Below are positions 53,513 through 63,316 of a stretch of DNA of 64,000 nt, one piece after another. The stretch comes from Rhizobium terricola (lineage in GTDB: Bacteria > Pseudomonadota > Alphaproteobacteria > Rhizobiales > Rhizobiaceae), in contig NZ_JABBGK010000002.1 of the NCBI RefSeq assembly GCF_012927355.1, forward strand, positions 516,758-580,757, in the 5' to 3' direction. The translations under genes were made by a program, and so were the position numbers. The notes beneath the pieces are model-generated. The model made no database searches and was not told where the DNA came from. It saw only the letters and a program-made list of their open reading frames with translations. The stretch's first letter is position 1. Each line of letters begins with the position of its first letter.

Positions 53513-55726
53513 TCAGGCCGCCTTTGCGCTTTCGCCATAGGGGTCGAAGCGGCCGTAGAAGGTTTCGCCCTTGGCGGCCATTTCCTTGAGCAGAGGCGTC
53601 GGCTTGAAATGGTCGCCGTAGGACGCGGCGAGCTTCTCGCAGAGATCCACGAAGGTCTTCACGCCCATGCCGTCGATGTAGGACAGCGTGCCGCCGGTAT
53701 AGGGCGCGAAACCGAAGCCGAGGATCGAGCCGACATCGGCTTCGCGCGGATCGGTGACGATGCCTTCTTCCATGGTGCGGGCGGCCTCGAGCGCGATGGT
53801 GACGAGCAGACGCTGCTTGATCACCTCAACGTCGACATCCTCCGGCTTCTTCTGGGCGAAGAGATCCTTCAGGCCCGGCCAGATGAACTTCTTCGCCGGC
53901 TTTGCCGGATATTCGTAGAAGCCCTTGCCGTTCTTGCGGCCGCGACGGTCGAGTTCGTCGACCATCTTGTTGATCAGGGTCATGTGGCCCGGAACGACGG
54001 CGGCTTCGCCGAGGTCGGCGATCGAGGCCTTCATGATCTTCTGGCTGAGGTCGACGGCGACCTCGTCGTTGAGCGACAGCGGGCCGACCGGCATGCCGGC
54101 CATCTTGGCGGCATTCTCGATCATCACCGCGGGCACGCCCTCGATCAGCATGTCATAGGCTTCGTTGATGTAGCGGAAGACGCAGCGGTTGACGTAGAAG
54201 CCGCGGGTGTCGTTGACGACGATCGGGGTCTTCTTGATCGCGGCGACATAGTCGAGCGCGACGGCAAGCGCCTTGTCACCGCTCTCCTTGCCGAGGATCA
54301 CCTCGGTGAGCATCATCTTCTCGACCGGCGAGAAGAAGTGCACGCCGATGAACTGGGCCGGGCGCTTCGAGTTCTTCGCAAGACCGGTGATCGGCAGGGT
54401 CGAGGTGTTGGAGGCGAAGATCGAGCCTTCCGGCAGGACGGCCTCGACGGCCTCGATGACGGCCTTCTTGACTTCGCGATCCTCGAACACGGCCTCGACG
54501 ACGAGATCGGCATCGGAGAGCGAGGCGTAATCGGCAGACGGCGTGATCAGGGAGAGCAGCTTCTCGCCATCCTCCTTCGACATCTTGCCCTTACCGATCG
54601 CGCCGGCGACCAGGCCTTCGGAATGGGTCTTGCCCTTGGTGGCGGCTTCGATGTCGCGGTCGATCAGGACGACCGGGATGCCGGCAGCAGCCGTGACATA
54701 GGCAATCGAGGCACCCATGAAGCCGGCGCCGACCACGCCGACCTTCTTGAACTCGGACTTCGGAACGCCGGCCGGGCGGCGAGCGCCCTTGCCGAGTTCC
54801 TGCATCGAGACGAAGAGCGAGCGGATCATCGAATAGGCTTCGGTGGTCTGGACGATCTCGGTGAAGTAGCGCTGCTCGATCCGAAGGCCGGTTTCGAAGG
54901 GAACCTGCAGGCCTTCATAGACGCACTTCAGGATGGCGAGTGCTGCCGGATAGTTGCCGGCGGTCTCGCGGCGCAGGATGGCGGAAGCAGCCGGCCAGAG
55001 CTGGGCGGCCGCCGGGGTCCAGATGCCACCGCCGGGGGCCTTGAAACCCTTTTCGTCCCAGGGAGCGACGGGCTTCAGGCCGTCCTTGATCATCTGCTTG
55101 GCGGCCGGGATCAGCTGGTCCGGCTCGACGACCTGATGCACCAGACCCATGGCCTTGGCACGCGAGGCGGTGAGCGACTGACCGGTGGTCATCATCTGCA
55201 GGGCGTCCTGCGTGCCAGCGAGGCGGGAGACGCGCTGCGTGCCGCCGGCGCCCGGGAAGATGCCGACCTTGACTTCAGGCAAAGCGAGCTTGACCGACTT
55301 CGCATTGGATGCGACGCGGCCGTGGCAGGAAAGCGACAGCTCGAAGGCGCCGCCCATGCAGGTGCCGTTGATCGCGGCGACCCAGGGCTTGCCGTTGGTC
55401 TCGATCTTGCGCCACAGCCACGACATGCGGCCGGCCGCGTCGAACAGCTTCTTGACGGCGTTTTCCGGATCCTTGACCTTCTCTTCCTCGACCATGGCGA
55501 ACATGCCCTTGATCATGGTGAGATCGGCGCCGCCGGAAAAGGAGGACTTGCCGGAGGTGAAGACGACACCCTTAACGGCGGCATCGGCGACGGTTTGGTC
55601 GACGATCTTCTCGATCTCGTCCATCACCTCGACGGTGAAGACGTTCATCGACTTATCGGGCATGTTCCAGGTGACGAGCGCGATGCCGTCTGCGTCGGTT
55701 TCGATGGTGAAGTTCTTGTAGGTCAT
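53513..55726 (-). CDS. fadB: Fatty-acid oxidation multifunctional protein (hydratase/3-hydroxyacyl-CoA dehydrogenase)
   Basis: The ATG at 55726 (MTYKNFTIETDADG) gives 737 residues. The N-terminal crotonase domain (FTSGKSSFSGGADLTMIKGM; GTCMGGAFELSLSCHGRVA) hydrates enoyl-CoA. The second half is the NAD-dependent dehydrogenase (GVVGAGFMGASIAYV; TSTLPITGLA; GVHFFSPVEKMMLTEVI; DTRGFYVNR). This FadJ/FadB-type enzyme does two steps of beta-oxidation. It lies 17 bp after the thiolase gene, in one operon with the acyl-CoA dehydrogenase. Confidence 0.95.
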   Translation of the reverse strand: MTYKNFTIETDADGIALVTWNMPDKSMNVFTVEVMDEIEKIVDQTVADAAVKGVVFTSGKSSFSGGADLTMIKGMFAMVEEEKVKDPENAVKKLFDAAGRMSWLWRKIETNGKPWVAAINGTCMGGAFELSLSCHGRVASNAKSVKLALPEVKVGIFPGAGGTQRVSRLAGTQDALQMMTTGQSLTASRAKAMGLVHQVVEPDQLIPAAKQMIKDGLKPVAPWDEKGFKAPGGGIWTPAAAQLWPAASAILRRETAGNYPAALAILKCVYEGLQVPFETGLRIEQRYFTEIVQTTEAYSMIRSLFVSMQELGKGARRPAGVPKSEFKKVGVVGAGFMGASIAYVTAAAGIPVVLIDRDIEAATKGKTHSEGLVAGAIGKGKMSKEDGEKLLSLITPSADYASLSDADLVVEAVFEDREVKKAVIEAVEAVLPEGSIFASNTSTLPITGLAKNSKRPAQFIGVHFFSPVEKMMLTEVILGKESGDKALAVALDYVAAIKKTPIVVNDTRGFYVNRCVFRYINEAYDMLIEGVPAVMIENAAKMAGMPVGPLSLNDEVAVDLSQKIMKASIADLGEAAVVPGHMTLINKMVDELDRRGRKNGKGFYEYPAKPAKKFIWPGLKDLFAQKKPEDVDVEVIKQRLLVTIALEAARTMEEGIVTDPREADVGSILGFGFAPYTGGTLSYIDGMGVKTFVDLCEKLAASYGDHFKPTPLLKEMAAKGETFYGRFDPYGESAKAA

Positions 55727-55743
55727 GGTCTCTCTCCCCAAAC

Positions 55744-56952
55744 TCAGACGCGTTCGATGATGGTGGCGGTACCCATGCCGGCGCCGATGCAGAGTGTCAC
55801 GAGCGCGGTATTGAGGTCGCGGCGTTCCAGTTCGTCGAGCACGGTGCCCAGGATCATCGCGCCGGTCGCGCCCAGCGGGTGGCCCATGGCGATCGCGCCA
55901 CCAGCGACGTTCATCACATCGTGGCTGACGTTGAAATGCTGCATGAAGCGCAGAACGACGGCGGCGAAGGCTTCGTTGAGTTCGAAGAGGTCGATGTCGG
56001 AGATCTTCATGCCGGTGCGGGCAAGGAGCTTTTCGGTGACGTCGACCGGGCCGGTCAGCATCAGGGCCGGATCGGAGCCGATGTTGGTGAAGGCGCGGAT
56101 ACGGGCGCGGGGCTTCAGGCCCATCGACTGGCCGCCGGCCTTCGAGCCGACGAGGACGGCCGCCGCGCCATCGACGATACCCGACGAGTTACCGGCATGG
56201 TGGACATAGGTGATCTTCTCGATATCCGGATGAGCCTGGATGGCGACGGCTTCGAAGCCGCCCATCTCGCCCGGCATCTGGAAGGAAGCCTGGAGGCTTG
56301 CCAGCGACTGCATGTCGGTGCCGGGGCGCATATGCTCGTCACGGTCGAGGATTACCAGACCGTTCTGGTCCTTGATCGGGATGACCGACTTGGCGAAATG
56401 ACCCTTTGCCCAGGAAGCGGCTGAGCGCTTCTGGCTCTCGACCGCATAGGCGTCGACATCATCGCGCGAGAAGCCGTATTTGGTGGCGATCAGGTCGGCC
56501 GAGACGCCCTGCGGCATGAAATAGCCGGGGAAGTTGACCGAGGGGTCCATGTACCAGGCGCCGCCCGACATGCCCATACCGACGCGGGACATCGACTCGA
56601 CGCCGCCGGCGATGACGATGTCGTCGGAACCGGCCTGGATCTTGCCGGCAGCGAGGTTGATCGCATCGAGGCCCGAGGCGCAGAAGCGGGAGATCTGGAT
56701 ACCGGGGGCGGAGAAGGCATAGCCAGCCTCGAAGGCAGCCGCCTTCGGGATCACGGCACCGGCTTCCATGACCGGGTCGACGCAACCGAAGATGATGTCA
56801 TCGACGGTCGCGGTGTCGAGGCCGTTGCGGTCGCGCAGGGCTTCGAGCGCCTTGGCAGCCAGGCGCGGCGTCGGCACTTCGTGCAGCGAACCATCCTTTT
56901 TGCCACGGCCGCGCGGCGTGCGCACGTGATCGTAAATGAAGGCTTCAGTCAT
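55744..56952 (-). CDS. Acetyl-CoA acyltransferase (thiolase)
   Basis: The ATG at 56952 (MTEAFIYDHVRTPRGRGKKD) gives 402 residues; a longer reading would translate repeat sequence. Thiolase motifs are complete: active Cys in ISRFCASGLDAINLA, GGVESMSRVGMGMSG, NEAFAAV and the C-terminal GGAIAMGHPLGATGA and TLCIGAGMGTATI. It performs the last thiolytic step of beta-oxidation (FadA type). Confidence 0.94.
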   Translation of the reverse strand: MTEAFIYDHVRTPRGRGKKDGSLHEVPTPRLAAKALEALRDRNGLDTATVDDIIFGCVDPVMEAGAVIPKAAAFEAGYAFSAPGIQISRFCASGLDAINLAAGKIQAGSDDIVIAGGVESMSRVGMGMSGGAWYMDPSVNFPGYFMPQGVSADLIATKYGFSRDDVDAYAVESQKRSAASWAKGHFAKSVIPIKDQNGLVILDRDEHMRPGTDMQSLASLQASFQMPGEMGGFEAVAIQAHPDIEKITYVHHAGNSSGIVDGAAAVLVGSKAGGQSMGLKPRARIRAFTNIGSDPALMLTGPVDVTEKLLARTGMKISDIDLFELNEAFAAVVLRFMQHFNVSHDVMNVAGGAIAMGHPLGATGAMILGTVLDELERRDLNTALVTLCIGAGMGTATIIERV

Positions 56953-56997
56953 GATTTCTCTCCCTTGGGGCGCGCGAGCGCCGAAAATTCCTTGTCC

Positions 56998-57118
56998 CTC
57001 TTCTCCCCAGCGGGGGGAGAAGTGCCGAGCGGATGCGAGGCGATGAGGGGGCCAGTTGCGCAAGCGCCCCCTCATCCGGCCCTAACGGGCCACCTTCTCC
57101 CCGGTGGGGAGAAGGGGA
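56998..57118. repeat. Inverted pair of palindromic repeat units within the beta-oxidation operon
   Basis: Two units of the family seen at 53450 lie in opposite directions (about 56998-57052 and 57066-57118). Together they form a large palindrome: gatgagggggc and gccccctcatc face each other around ttgcgcaa. The pair fills almost the whole gap between the dehydrogenase and thiolase genes and could fold strongly in the mRNA. Confidence 0.75.
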
Positions 57119-57121
57119 GGT

Positions 57122-58915
57122 TCAGAATGCTTCTGCAGCCATTTCCATCAGGCTGTCGGCGCCGGCCTCGATGCGGACCTTGCGCAGCGCGGTTTCCGGC
57201 ATGACCTTCTCCATGAAGAAGCGGCCGGTTAGCAGCTTGTTCTTGAAGTAGTCGGCATCGCCGGTGCCCGATGCAAGGTTCTCGTTGGCGGCCTTCGCCA
57301 TCTTGGCCCACATGTAGCCGAGCACGACGAGGCCGAACATGTGCATGTAGTCGGTGGAACCGGCGCCGGCATTGTCGGGCTTGGCCATCGCGTTCTGCAT
57401 GAACCACATGGTCGAGGCCTGCAGGTCGTTCAGACCCTTCTTCAGGCTCTTGGTGAAGAAGGAGAGGTTTTCGTCCGCACGGTTCTCCTCGCAGAAATCG
57501 CCGATCTCCTTGAAGAGGGCCATGACGGCGCGGCCGCCGTTCATGCCGAGCTTGCGGCCGACGAGGTCGAGCGCCTGGATGCCGTTCGCGCCCTCGTAGA
57601 TCATCGCGATGCGGGCATCACGGACATACTGGCTCATGCCGTGTTCTTCGATATAGCCGTGACCGCCGAAGACCTGCTGGGCCATGACGGCATGGTCGAA
57701 GCCCTTGTCGGTCAGGACGCCCTTCAGGATCGGCGTCGCGAGGCCGAGGATATCGTCGGCGGCCTGCTTTTCGGCGGCATCACCCGAACGATGGGCGATG
57801 TCTGACTTCAGCGCGGTCCACAGCGTGAAGGCGCGACCGGCTTCGGTGAAGGACTTGATGGTGAGCAGCGCGCGGCGGATGTCCGGATGCACGATGATCG
57901 GGTCGGCCTTCTTTTCCGGTGCCTTGACGCCGGAAAGCGAACGACCCTGAATGCGTTCGCGCGCATAGTTGACGGCGTTCTGGTAGGCGATTTCGGCGAT
58001 CGACAGGCCCTGGAGGCCGACGCCGAGGCGAGCCTCGTTCATCATGACGAACATGGCGGCAAGGCCCTTGTTCTCCGCGCCGATCAGGTAGCCGGTCGCT
58101 TCGTCATAGTTCATGACGCAGGTCGAGTTGCCGTGGATGCCCATCTTGTGCTCGATCGCACCGCAGGTGGCGGCATTGCGCGCGCCGACGGAGCCATCTG
58201 CGTTGACGAGGAACTTCGGCACGATGAAGAGCGAGATGCCCTTGGTACCTTCCGGCGCACCCTCGATGCGGGCGAGCACGAGGTGGATGATGTTGTCGGT
58301 CATGCCGTGTTCGCCGGCAGAGATGAAGATCTTCTGGCCGGAAATCTTGTAGGAACCGTCACCCTGCGGCACGGCCTTGGTGCGCAGCAGGCCGAGATCG
58401 GTGCCGCAATGCGGCTCGGTGAGGTTCATGGTGCCGGACCAGGTGCCCTCGACCATCTTCGGCAGATAGGTCTGCTTCTGCTCGTCGGAACCGTGAACGA
58501 GGATCGCGGCGATCGCGCCCTGGGTCAGGCCCGGATACATCATCAACGCCATGTTGGCGGACGACATGTATTCGCCGACGGCGGCATGCAGCGTGTAGGG
58601 AAGACCCTGGCCGCCGAATTCCTGCGGGACGGCGAGACCGATCCAGCCGCCCTGGCAATAGGCATCGTAGGCTTCCTTGAAGCCCTTCGGCACGGTCACG
58701 CTCGCGTCGTCATTGCGCTTGCAGCCTTCCTGGTCGCCGGACAGGTTGAGCGGGAAGAGCTGTTCTTCGGCCAGCTTCGCAGCCTCGCCGACGATTGCCT
58801 CGATCATGTCGGGCGTCGCGTCCTCGAAACCGGGCAGATTGTGGTAGCGTTCGAGGCCGAGCACGTCGTTCAGAACGAAAAGCGTATCGTTAACCGGGGC
58901 CTTGTACACAGGCAT
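57122..58915 (-). CDS. Acyl-CoA dehydrogenase (FadE-like, long form)
   Basis: This 597-residue enzyme begins [20 protein letters not shown] and has the family motifs [19 protein letters not shown], the substrate and FAD sites [16 protein letters not shown] and the C-terminal [20 protein letters not shown] with [19 protein letters not shown], where E in YEG is the catalytic base. It matches the rhizobial phenylacetate/long-chain acyl-CoA dehydrogenase type with a DUF1974-like C-terminal extension. First step of beta-oxidation. First gene of the operon. Confidence 0.93.
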   Translation of the reverse strand: MPVYKAPVNDTLFVLNDVLGLERYHNLPGFEDATPDMIEAIVGEAAKLAEEQLFPLNLSGDQEGCKRNDDASVTVPKGFKEAYDAYCQGGWIGLAVPQEFGGQGLPYTLHAAVGEYMSSANMALMMYPGLTQGAIAAILVHGSDEQKQTYLPKMVEGTWSGTMNLTEPHCGTDLGLLRTKAVPQGDGSYKISGQKIFISAGEHGMTDNIIHLVLARIEGAPEGTKGISLFIVPKFLVNADGSVGARNAATCGAIEHKMGIHGNSTCVMNYDEATGYLIGAENKGLAAMFVMMNEARLGVGLQGLSIAEIAYQNAVNYARERIQGRSLSGVKAPEKKADPIIVHPDIRRALLTIKSFTEAGRAFTLWTALKSDIAHRSGDAAEKQAADDILGLATPILKGVLTDKGFDHAVMAQQVFGGHGYIEEHGMSQYVRDARIAMIYEGANGIQALDLVGRKLGMNGGRAVMALFKEIGDFCEENRADENLSFFTKSLKKGLNDLQASTMWFMQNAMAKPDNAGAGSTDYMHMFGLVVLGYMWAKMAKAANENLASGTGDADYFKNKLLTGRFFMEKVMPETALRKVRIEAGADSLMEMAAEAF

Positions 58916-59315
58916 GGATCATCTTCCTCCGAGACTAGATGCCGGACGGGGTCCGGATGGGTTCAGGCTATATATAAAATATTGACGTTTGCGTAAACGT
59001 CAAAATCTGCACGCGACCGTTTTTTTGAACCGTGACGCGCGACCAGCAGGTTCGTCTCATGCCCATCCTGCAAGGCTCTGCTTGTGCGGGGCATATCAGC
59101 AAACGTTAAAAAATTTTTAGCCAGATTAACGGGTTGTTTACCACGTTTCGTGAATTGTTGCCTCGAAAGGTGATGGTCGGCGGTGCGTCGCGTGCGAAGC
59201 GCTTTCGCCGCTCCCGCCCGGAGGAAAGCCCGGTTGCGGAACGATCCATCGCCAAGCCTGAGCCTAGACCCCGACATTGGCCGTCGCGGGTGACCTGAAC
59301 GAAGCGAGCAAGACC
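58916..59315. other. Divergent promoter region between the beta-oxidation operon and podJ
   Basis: This 400 bp spacer holds the palindromic operator at 58982 and, nearer podJ, an AT-rich tract (59106-59119) and TTAA-N7-TTTACC (59126-59142), close to a CtrA site (TTAA-N7-TTAA). Nothing coding is seen. Confidence 0.4.
58982..59003 (-). promoter_or_regulatory. Perfect palindromic operator upstream of the beta-oxidation operon
   Basis: TTGACGTTT-GCGT-AAACGTCAA is a 9+4+9 perfect inverted repeat 67 bp upstream of the dehydrogenase start. Its left arm on minus, TTGACG, could also be the -35 element, with an AT-rich stretch (58968-58981) as -10. The sequence resembles operators of MerR-family LiuR regulators of acyl-CoA and branched-chain catabolism. 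No such regulator is in the window. Confidence 0.55.
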
Positions 59316-62300
59316 ATGAACGGATCGCGATCTACTCCTTCCCGCCCCGGCGGCGCATCGTCGTTCGACGCGCTGAACCGCACGATCGAGGGACTGGAAG
59401 CGCGCATCGAAGGGCTGATGGGAAGCACCGCCCGTCCGCGTCCGATGGAACAGCCGCGACGCGAAGGCATTCGCGAGCGCGTAGAGGAGCGCCTGTCGCG
59501 ATCCGACCGGGAATTGCGCAGCGACCCGCTCGCCGAAATCCGCCAGCGCCAGCGCTCGCTCGAGGAAAACCGCGCCCGCGTGCCAGAACGCGCCCCGGCT
59601 CGCGCTGCCGATCCCTACATGCCCGCGCCGCAGCCGCGCGCTGCCGCCGCAATGCAGCCGGCCGGCTATCCGCCGGAAAACATTACGCGCGAGATCACCC
59701 AGGCGCTGCTCGGCCTTCGCCAGGAACTGAAACAGGACATTTCCGAAGGCCTCGGCCGCGAGATCAGCGCGCTTCGAAGCGAGATGCAGGGGATCCGCTC
59801 GATCGCCGAGGAACGTCGCCCTACCCAGGACATGCGGGACGACATCGCACGGCTCTCGCACAGCATCCAGCAGCTCGGACAGGTTCGCGCCCCGGGCGCC
59901 GAAGGGCTCAGGGCCGAGTTCGAGGAACTGCGTTCGCTGATGGACGGGCTGGCCCGCGAGGATTCCGTTCGCCATATGGAAAGCCGCTGGAACCAGATCG
60001 AAGAACGTCTCGACGACGTGGATCCGGCCGCCCTGCGCGACGAAGTCGTCCGCCTTGCCGACCGGCTCGACGACATCAAGGGCCATATCGGCCGGATGGG
60101 CGACAATCGCGCGATCCATGCGCTCGAAGACAAACTCATCACCGTGGCGGCCGCCCTCGAGCATATCGGCGCCCATATCGACCCGAACGAACGCATGGTC
60201 ATGGAGCAGTTCGCCGGGATCGACATGCGGCTCGACGAGATCACCCGGGCGATCGCTGCCGGCAGCCGCAGCTCCGCCGCCGGCGTCGACAGCTCCAGCT
60301 TCCAGCGCATCGAGGACCGCATCAGCGGGCTCGCCCACCAGATCGAGATGCTCGCCGAACAGCGCCCGGAAGAAGAACCAGTCAATGAACTCGGCGACCG
60401 CCTGGAGGCGCTGACCGCGCGCATTGAGGAGCTTTCGGCCGAACGTGCCGCAAGCCGGCTGGAGGAGCGCCTGGACCAGCTTTCGCAGCTTTTGGAGCGC
60501 AGCCATAAGCCGGTCGCGCAACCGGAGCTCACCGGCTACCTCGCCGACATTTCCCGCAAGATCGACGCGCTCGATCACGGCGCGGTCAACGACCGTCTGG
60601 CAGACCGACTCGACATGCTCGCCCGCCGCATCGAGGCGATCGAATTCCCCGAGCCGAGCGTCGCGCGGATCGACGACAGCGTGCTTCGCCATTTCGAGGA
60701 ACGGCTGAATGCCGTGGTTGACCGTATCGAGGATGCAAGCGTCGCGCCGACCGGCGAGAGCGCGAATCTCCGCGGGCTCGAAGAGCAGATCGCCCATCTT
60801 TCGGCCCTGATCAGCAGCCCGGCATCCGATCCGTCCGTCGGCGGCGAGCTCTCAGGACGCCTGATGGCGCTCGAAGACTACATGGCGACCAGCGACGAAT
60901 ACATCATCGAGGCGGCCCGCCAGGCCGCCGAGACCGTCATGGAAAACTATGCCCGCCAGATGCCGTCTGCCACCGGCAATTCGGCGGGTGCGGCGGACGT
61001 CGCGGCCTTCGCCGCCCTCTCCGACCATCTGCGGCATCTCGAAGACTTCAGCCGCAACTCCGAAGAGCGGACCCACCGCACGTTCGAAGCGCTCCACGAC
61101 ACGCTGGTGCAGATCGCCACCCGTCTCGACGAACTCGACCACGGAGGCCGCCCGGCGCCGCGTGCCGAAATCGAGCCGGCGCCCGCCCCGGCCGCGCCGA
61201 GCCCCGTCAGGGCGGCAGCCGAACCCGCCCCGCGGGAGACCGCCTTCGAATTCGAGCCGCAGGTCTTCGAACCCGCCCCTGTCCGGGAACCGGCAATCGC
61301 TCCCGAAGCCGTCGACACCCTGTTGTCGGAGGTTCCGGTCATCGAGGCCGCGCGCCCGGAGAAGAAGGTCGAGAAGCCGAGCCTGCTTGCAGGCCTGAGC
61401 AAGCGCCTGCTGCCCGGCCAGAAGAAGGACGAGCCGCCGGCAACTTCCGGCCGCCAGCATATCGACAAGGCCCCGTCGATCGATCCGGCAGAAGTCCTTC
61501 CGCCGGAAGAGGCCAACGAACTCCTGGAACCCGGTTCGGGCGCGCCGGACGTGCGCAAGATCCTCGAGCGCGTTCGTGCCAGCCAGTCGAACCAGCGTAA
61601 TGATGCGGCCGATCTTTCGGCCCAGGATGCCGACCGCGCCGACTATATCGCCGCCGCCCGCCGCGCCGCCCAGGCCGCGGCGCAGGAACTTGAGCGTACG
61701 CCCAAGGCCGCGGCAACCTCCCCTGCCCCGCTCGGCACCAGCGAGCCGAAAACTTCGGCCTTTGCGCGCTACCGCCGTCCGATCCTGATGGCGGTCGGGG
61801 CCATCCTGCTCGCCGCGATGGCCATGCCGCTCGTCAAGACGCTGACGGGTGGCCAGTCCGCGCCGACCGCAATCGAAGCACCCAAGCCGGTCGAAAGCGG
61901 CATGGCACCGCAGGCTGCACCCGTCGAGACCGAGGTCGCGGCCGATGCGCAGGCTGACCTGCCGGCCGCAGCTTCTGTCGACGCCAGCGGGGATGCGGAC
62001 ACGGAGGCCGCGAAGCCTGCCGCATCGGACGCCGCGTCAGTCGACGATCCGGCCACGGAGGCCGCGGCGGCCGCTCTCGTCGGCGGCACGTCACTCGACG
62101 GCGAACAACTCGACACACTGAAGCCGGCTCCGCATGCAGCAAGCAGTCCGGCACAGGGCTTTGCTCCCGCATCGACCGACGGCGCTACCGCTGCAACCGC
62201 GCAGCCCGCTCCGGCGGAGGCCGCTCCCGCGGCCCCTCCCGCTCCGGTCGCGGAAATCATCGTGCCGGCAGAAATCACGCCGCCCTCGCTCGCGCTCGCC

Positions 62301-63110
62301 GCCAAGCAGGGGGATCGGCTGGCACTTTTCGAGATCGCCTCGCGCTACACCGAAGGCCGGGGCGTTCCCGGCGACTTCGCCGAGGCCGCGAAGTGGTATC
62401 AGCTTTCTGCGGACAAGGGCTTTGCCCCCGCCCAGTACCGGCTTGCCAATCTCTATGAAAAGGGAACCGGCGTGCCGCGCGACATCGCCAAGGCCAAGCA
62501 GCTCTACCAGCAGGCGGCCGACGCGGGCAATGCGAGCGCGATGCACAATCTTGCGGTCATCTACGCTTCCGGCAGCGACGGCGCGCAGGACTACGCCAAG
62601 GCCGTCGAATGGTTCGCCGAGGCCGCCGAACACGGCGTCTCGGACAGCCAGTTCAACCTGGCAATCCTCTATGCCCGCGGCAACGGCGTGCAGCAGAATC
62701 TCGAAGCGTCCTACAAGTGGTTCGCCCTGGTCGCCAAGGAAGGCGACAAGGACGCCGCGCAGAAGCGCGACGAAGTGGCGAATGCCATGAAGCCGGACCA
62801 GCTCGAACGCGCCCGCGCCCAGGTCGATCTGTGGAAGGCGGCGCCGCTCGACGCCGACGCCAATTCGGCGACCGTCCCGGACGAATGGGTCGGCAAAGGC
62901 CTGAAGACGGCGAGCGTCGACATGAAGAAGGCGATCCGCAACATCCAGGTGATCCTGAACAACAACGGCTTCGACGCCGGGACCCCGGACGGGGTCATGG
63001 GCGAGAAGACCGTGACGGCGATAAAGTCGTTCCAGAAGTCGATTGGCGAAGAACCCACGGGCCTCGTCAGTGACAAACTGGTCAACGCGCTGCTGGCGCG
63101 CAACAAATAG
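59316..63110 (+). CDS. podJ: Polar organizing protein PodJ
   Basis: I prefer the ATG at 59316 (MNGSRSTPSRPGGASSFDAL) over a TTG at 59277, giving 1264 residues. Residues 1-650 are coiled coil with repeated charged heptads (EELRSLMDGLAREDSVRHME). A proline/alanine-rich region follows, then one TM near residues 823-845 (PILMAVGAILLAAMAMPLVK). The periplasmic part has an Ala/Pro linker, four Sel1 repeats (about 1000-1155; YTEGRGVPGDFAEAAKWYQL; ANLYEKGTGVPRDIAKAKQL) and a C-terminal peptidoglycan-binding domain (VILNNNGFDAGTPDGVMGEK). PodJ marks a cell pole in Caulobacter and Agrobacterium. Confidence 0.88.
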   Translation: MNGSRSTPSRPGGASSFDALNRTIEGLEARIEGLMGSTARPRPMEQPRREGIRERVEERLSRSDRELRSDPLAEIRQRQRSLEENRARVPERAPARAADPYMPAPQPRAAAAMQPAGYPPENITREITQALLGLRQELKQDISEGLGREISALRSEMQGIRSIAEERRPTQDMRDDIARLSHSIQQLGQVRAPGAEGLRAEFEELRSLMDGLAREDSVRHMESRWNQIEERLDDVDPAALRDEVVRLADRLDDIKGHIGRMGDNRAIHALEDKLITVAAALEHIGAHIDPNERMVMEQFAGIDMRLDEITRAIAAGSRSSAAGVDSSSFQRIEDRISGLAHQIEMLAEQRPEEEPVNELGDRLEALTARIEELSAERAASRLEERLDQLSQLLERSHKPVAQPELTGYLADISRKIDALDHGAVNDRLADRLDMLARRIEAIEFPEPSVARIDDSVLRHFEERLNAVVDRIEDASVAPTGESANLRGLEEQIAHLSALISSPASDPSVGGELSGRLMALEDYMATSDEYIIEAARQAAETVMENYARQMPSATGNSAGAADVAAFAALSDHLRHLEDFSRNSEERTHRTFEALHDTLVQIATRLDELDHGGRPAPRAEIEPAPAPAAPSPVRAAAEPAPRETAFEFEPQVFEPAPVREPAIAPEAVDTLLSEVPVIEAARPEKKVEKPSLLAGLSKRLLPGQKKDEPPATSGRQHIDKAPSIDPAEVLPPEEANELLEPGSGAPDVRKILERVRASQSNQRNDAADLSAQDADRADYIAAARRAAQAAAQELERTPKAAATSPAPLGTSEPKTSAFARYRRPILMAVGAILLAAMAMPLVKTLTGGQSAPTAIEAPKPVESGMAPQAAPVETEVAADAQADLPAAASVDASGDADTEAAKPAASDAASVDDPATEAAAAALVGGTSLDGEQLDTLKPAPHAASSPAQGFAPASTDGATAATAQPAPAEAAPAAPPAPVAEIIVPAEITPPSLALAAKQGDRLALFEIASRYTEGRGVPGDFAEAAKWYQLSADKGFAPAQYRLANLYEKGTGVPRDIAKAKQLYQQAADAGNASAMHNLAVIYASGSDGAQDYAKAVEWFAEAAEHGVSDSQFNLAILYARGNGVQQNLEASYKWFALVAKEGDKDAAQKRDEVANAMKPDQLERARAQVDLWKAAPLDADANSATVPDEWVGKGLKTASVDMKKAIRNIQVILNNNGFDAGTPDGVMGEKTVTAIKSFQKSIGEEPTGLVSDKLVNALLARNK

Positions 63111-63203
63111 TCGCTGAGAGTCATAAAAATCGGAAAATGCCCGCGTATTGCTGGGTCGAGAATTGACTCGCCCGGTATGCAGGCGCAAGAGAAATGACAA
63201 GGA

Positions 63204-63225
63204 TCAAGCCCGATCAAGGGCTTGA
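63204..63225 (+). terminator. Terminator candidate after podJ
   Basis: An 8 bp stem (tcaagccc at 63204-63211 and gggcttga at 63218-63225) with a 6-base loop is followed by gcctgtttcgctttt. It lies about 95 bp after the podJ stop. Confidence 0.6.
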
Positions 63226-63316
63226 GCCTGTTTCGCTTTTGCCTGAGACAGGCGGCATTTCCGACCCTTGCCCCATTCACCCGCTGCGGCGGGCAGACGC
63301 ATTTCGAGGTCCGAGC

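Noticed and set aside
53192-56209. A 1005-codon open frame on plus over fadB
   Set aside because: It is the antisense shadow of fadB and part of the thiolase gene and contains the terminator and a repeat.
59106-60797. A 563-codon open frame on minus over podJ
   Set aside because: It is the shadow of the podJ coiled-coil region with no recognisable domain.
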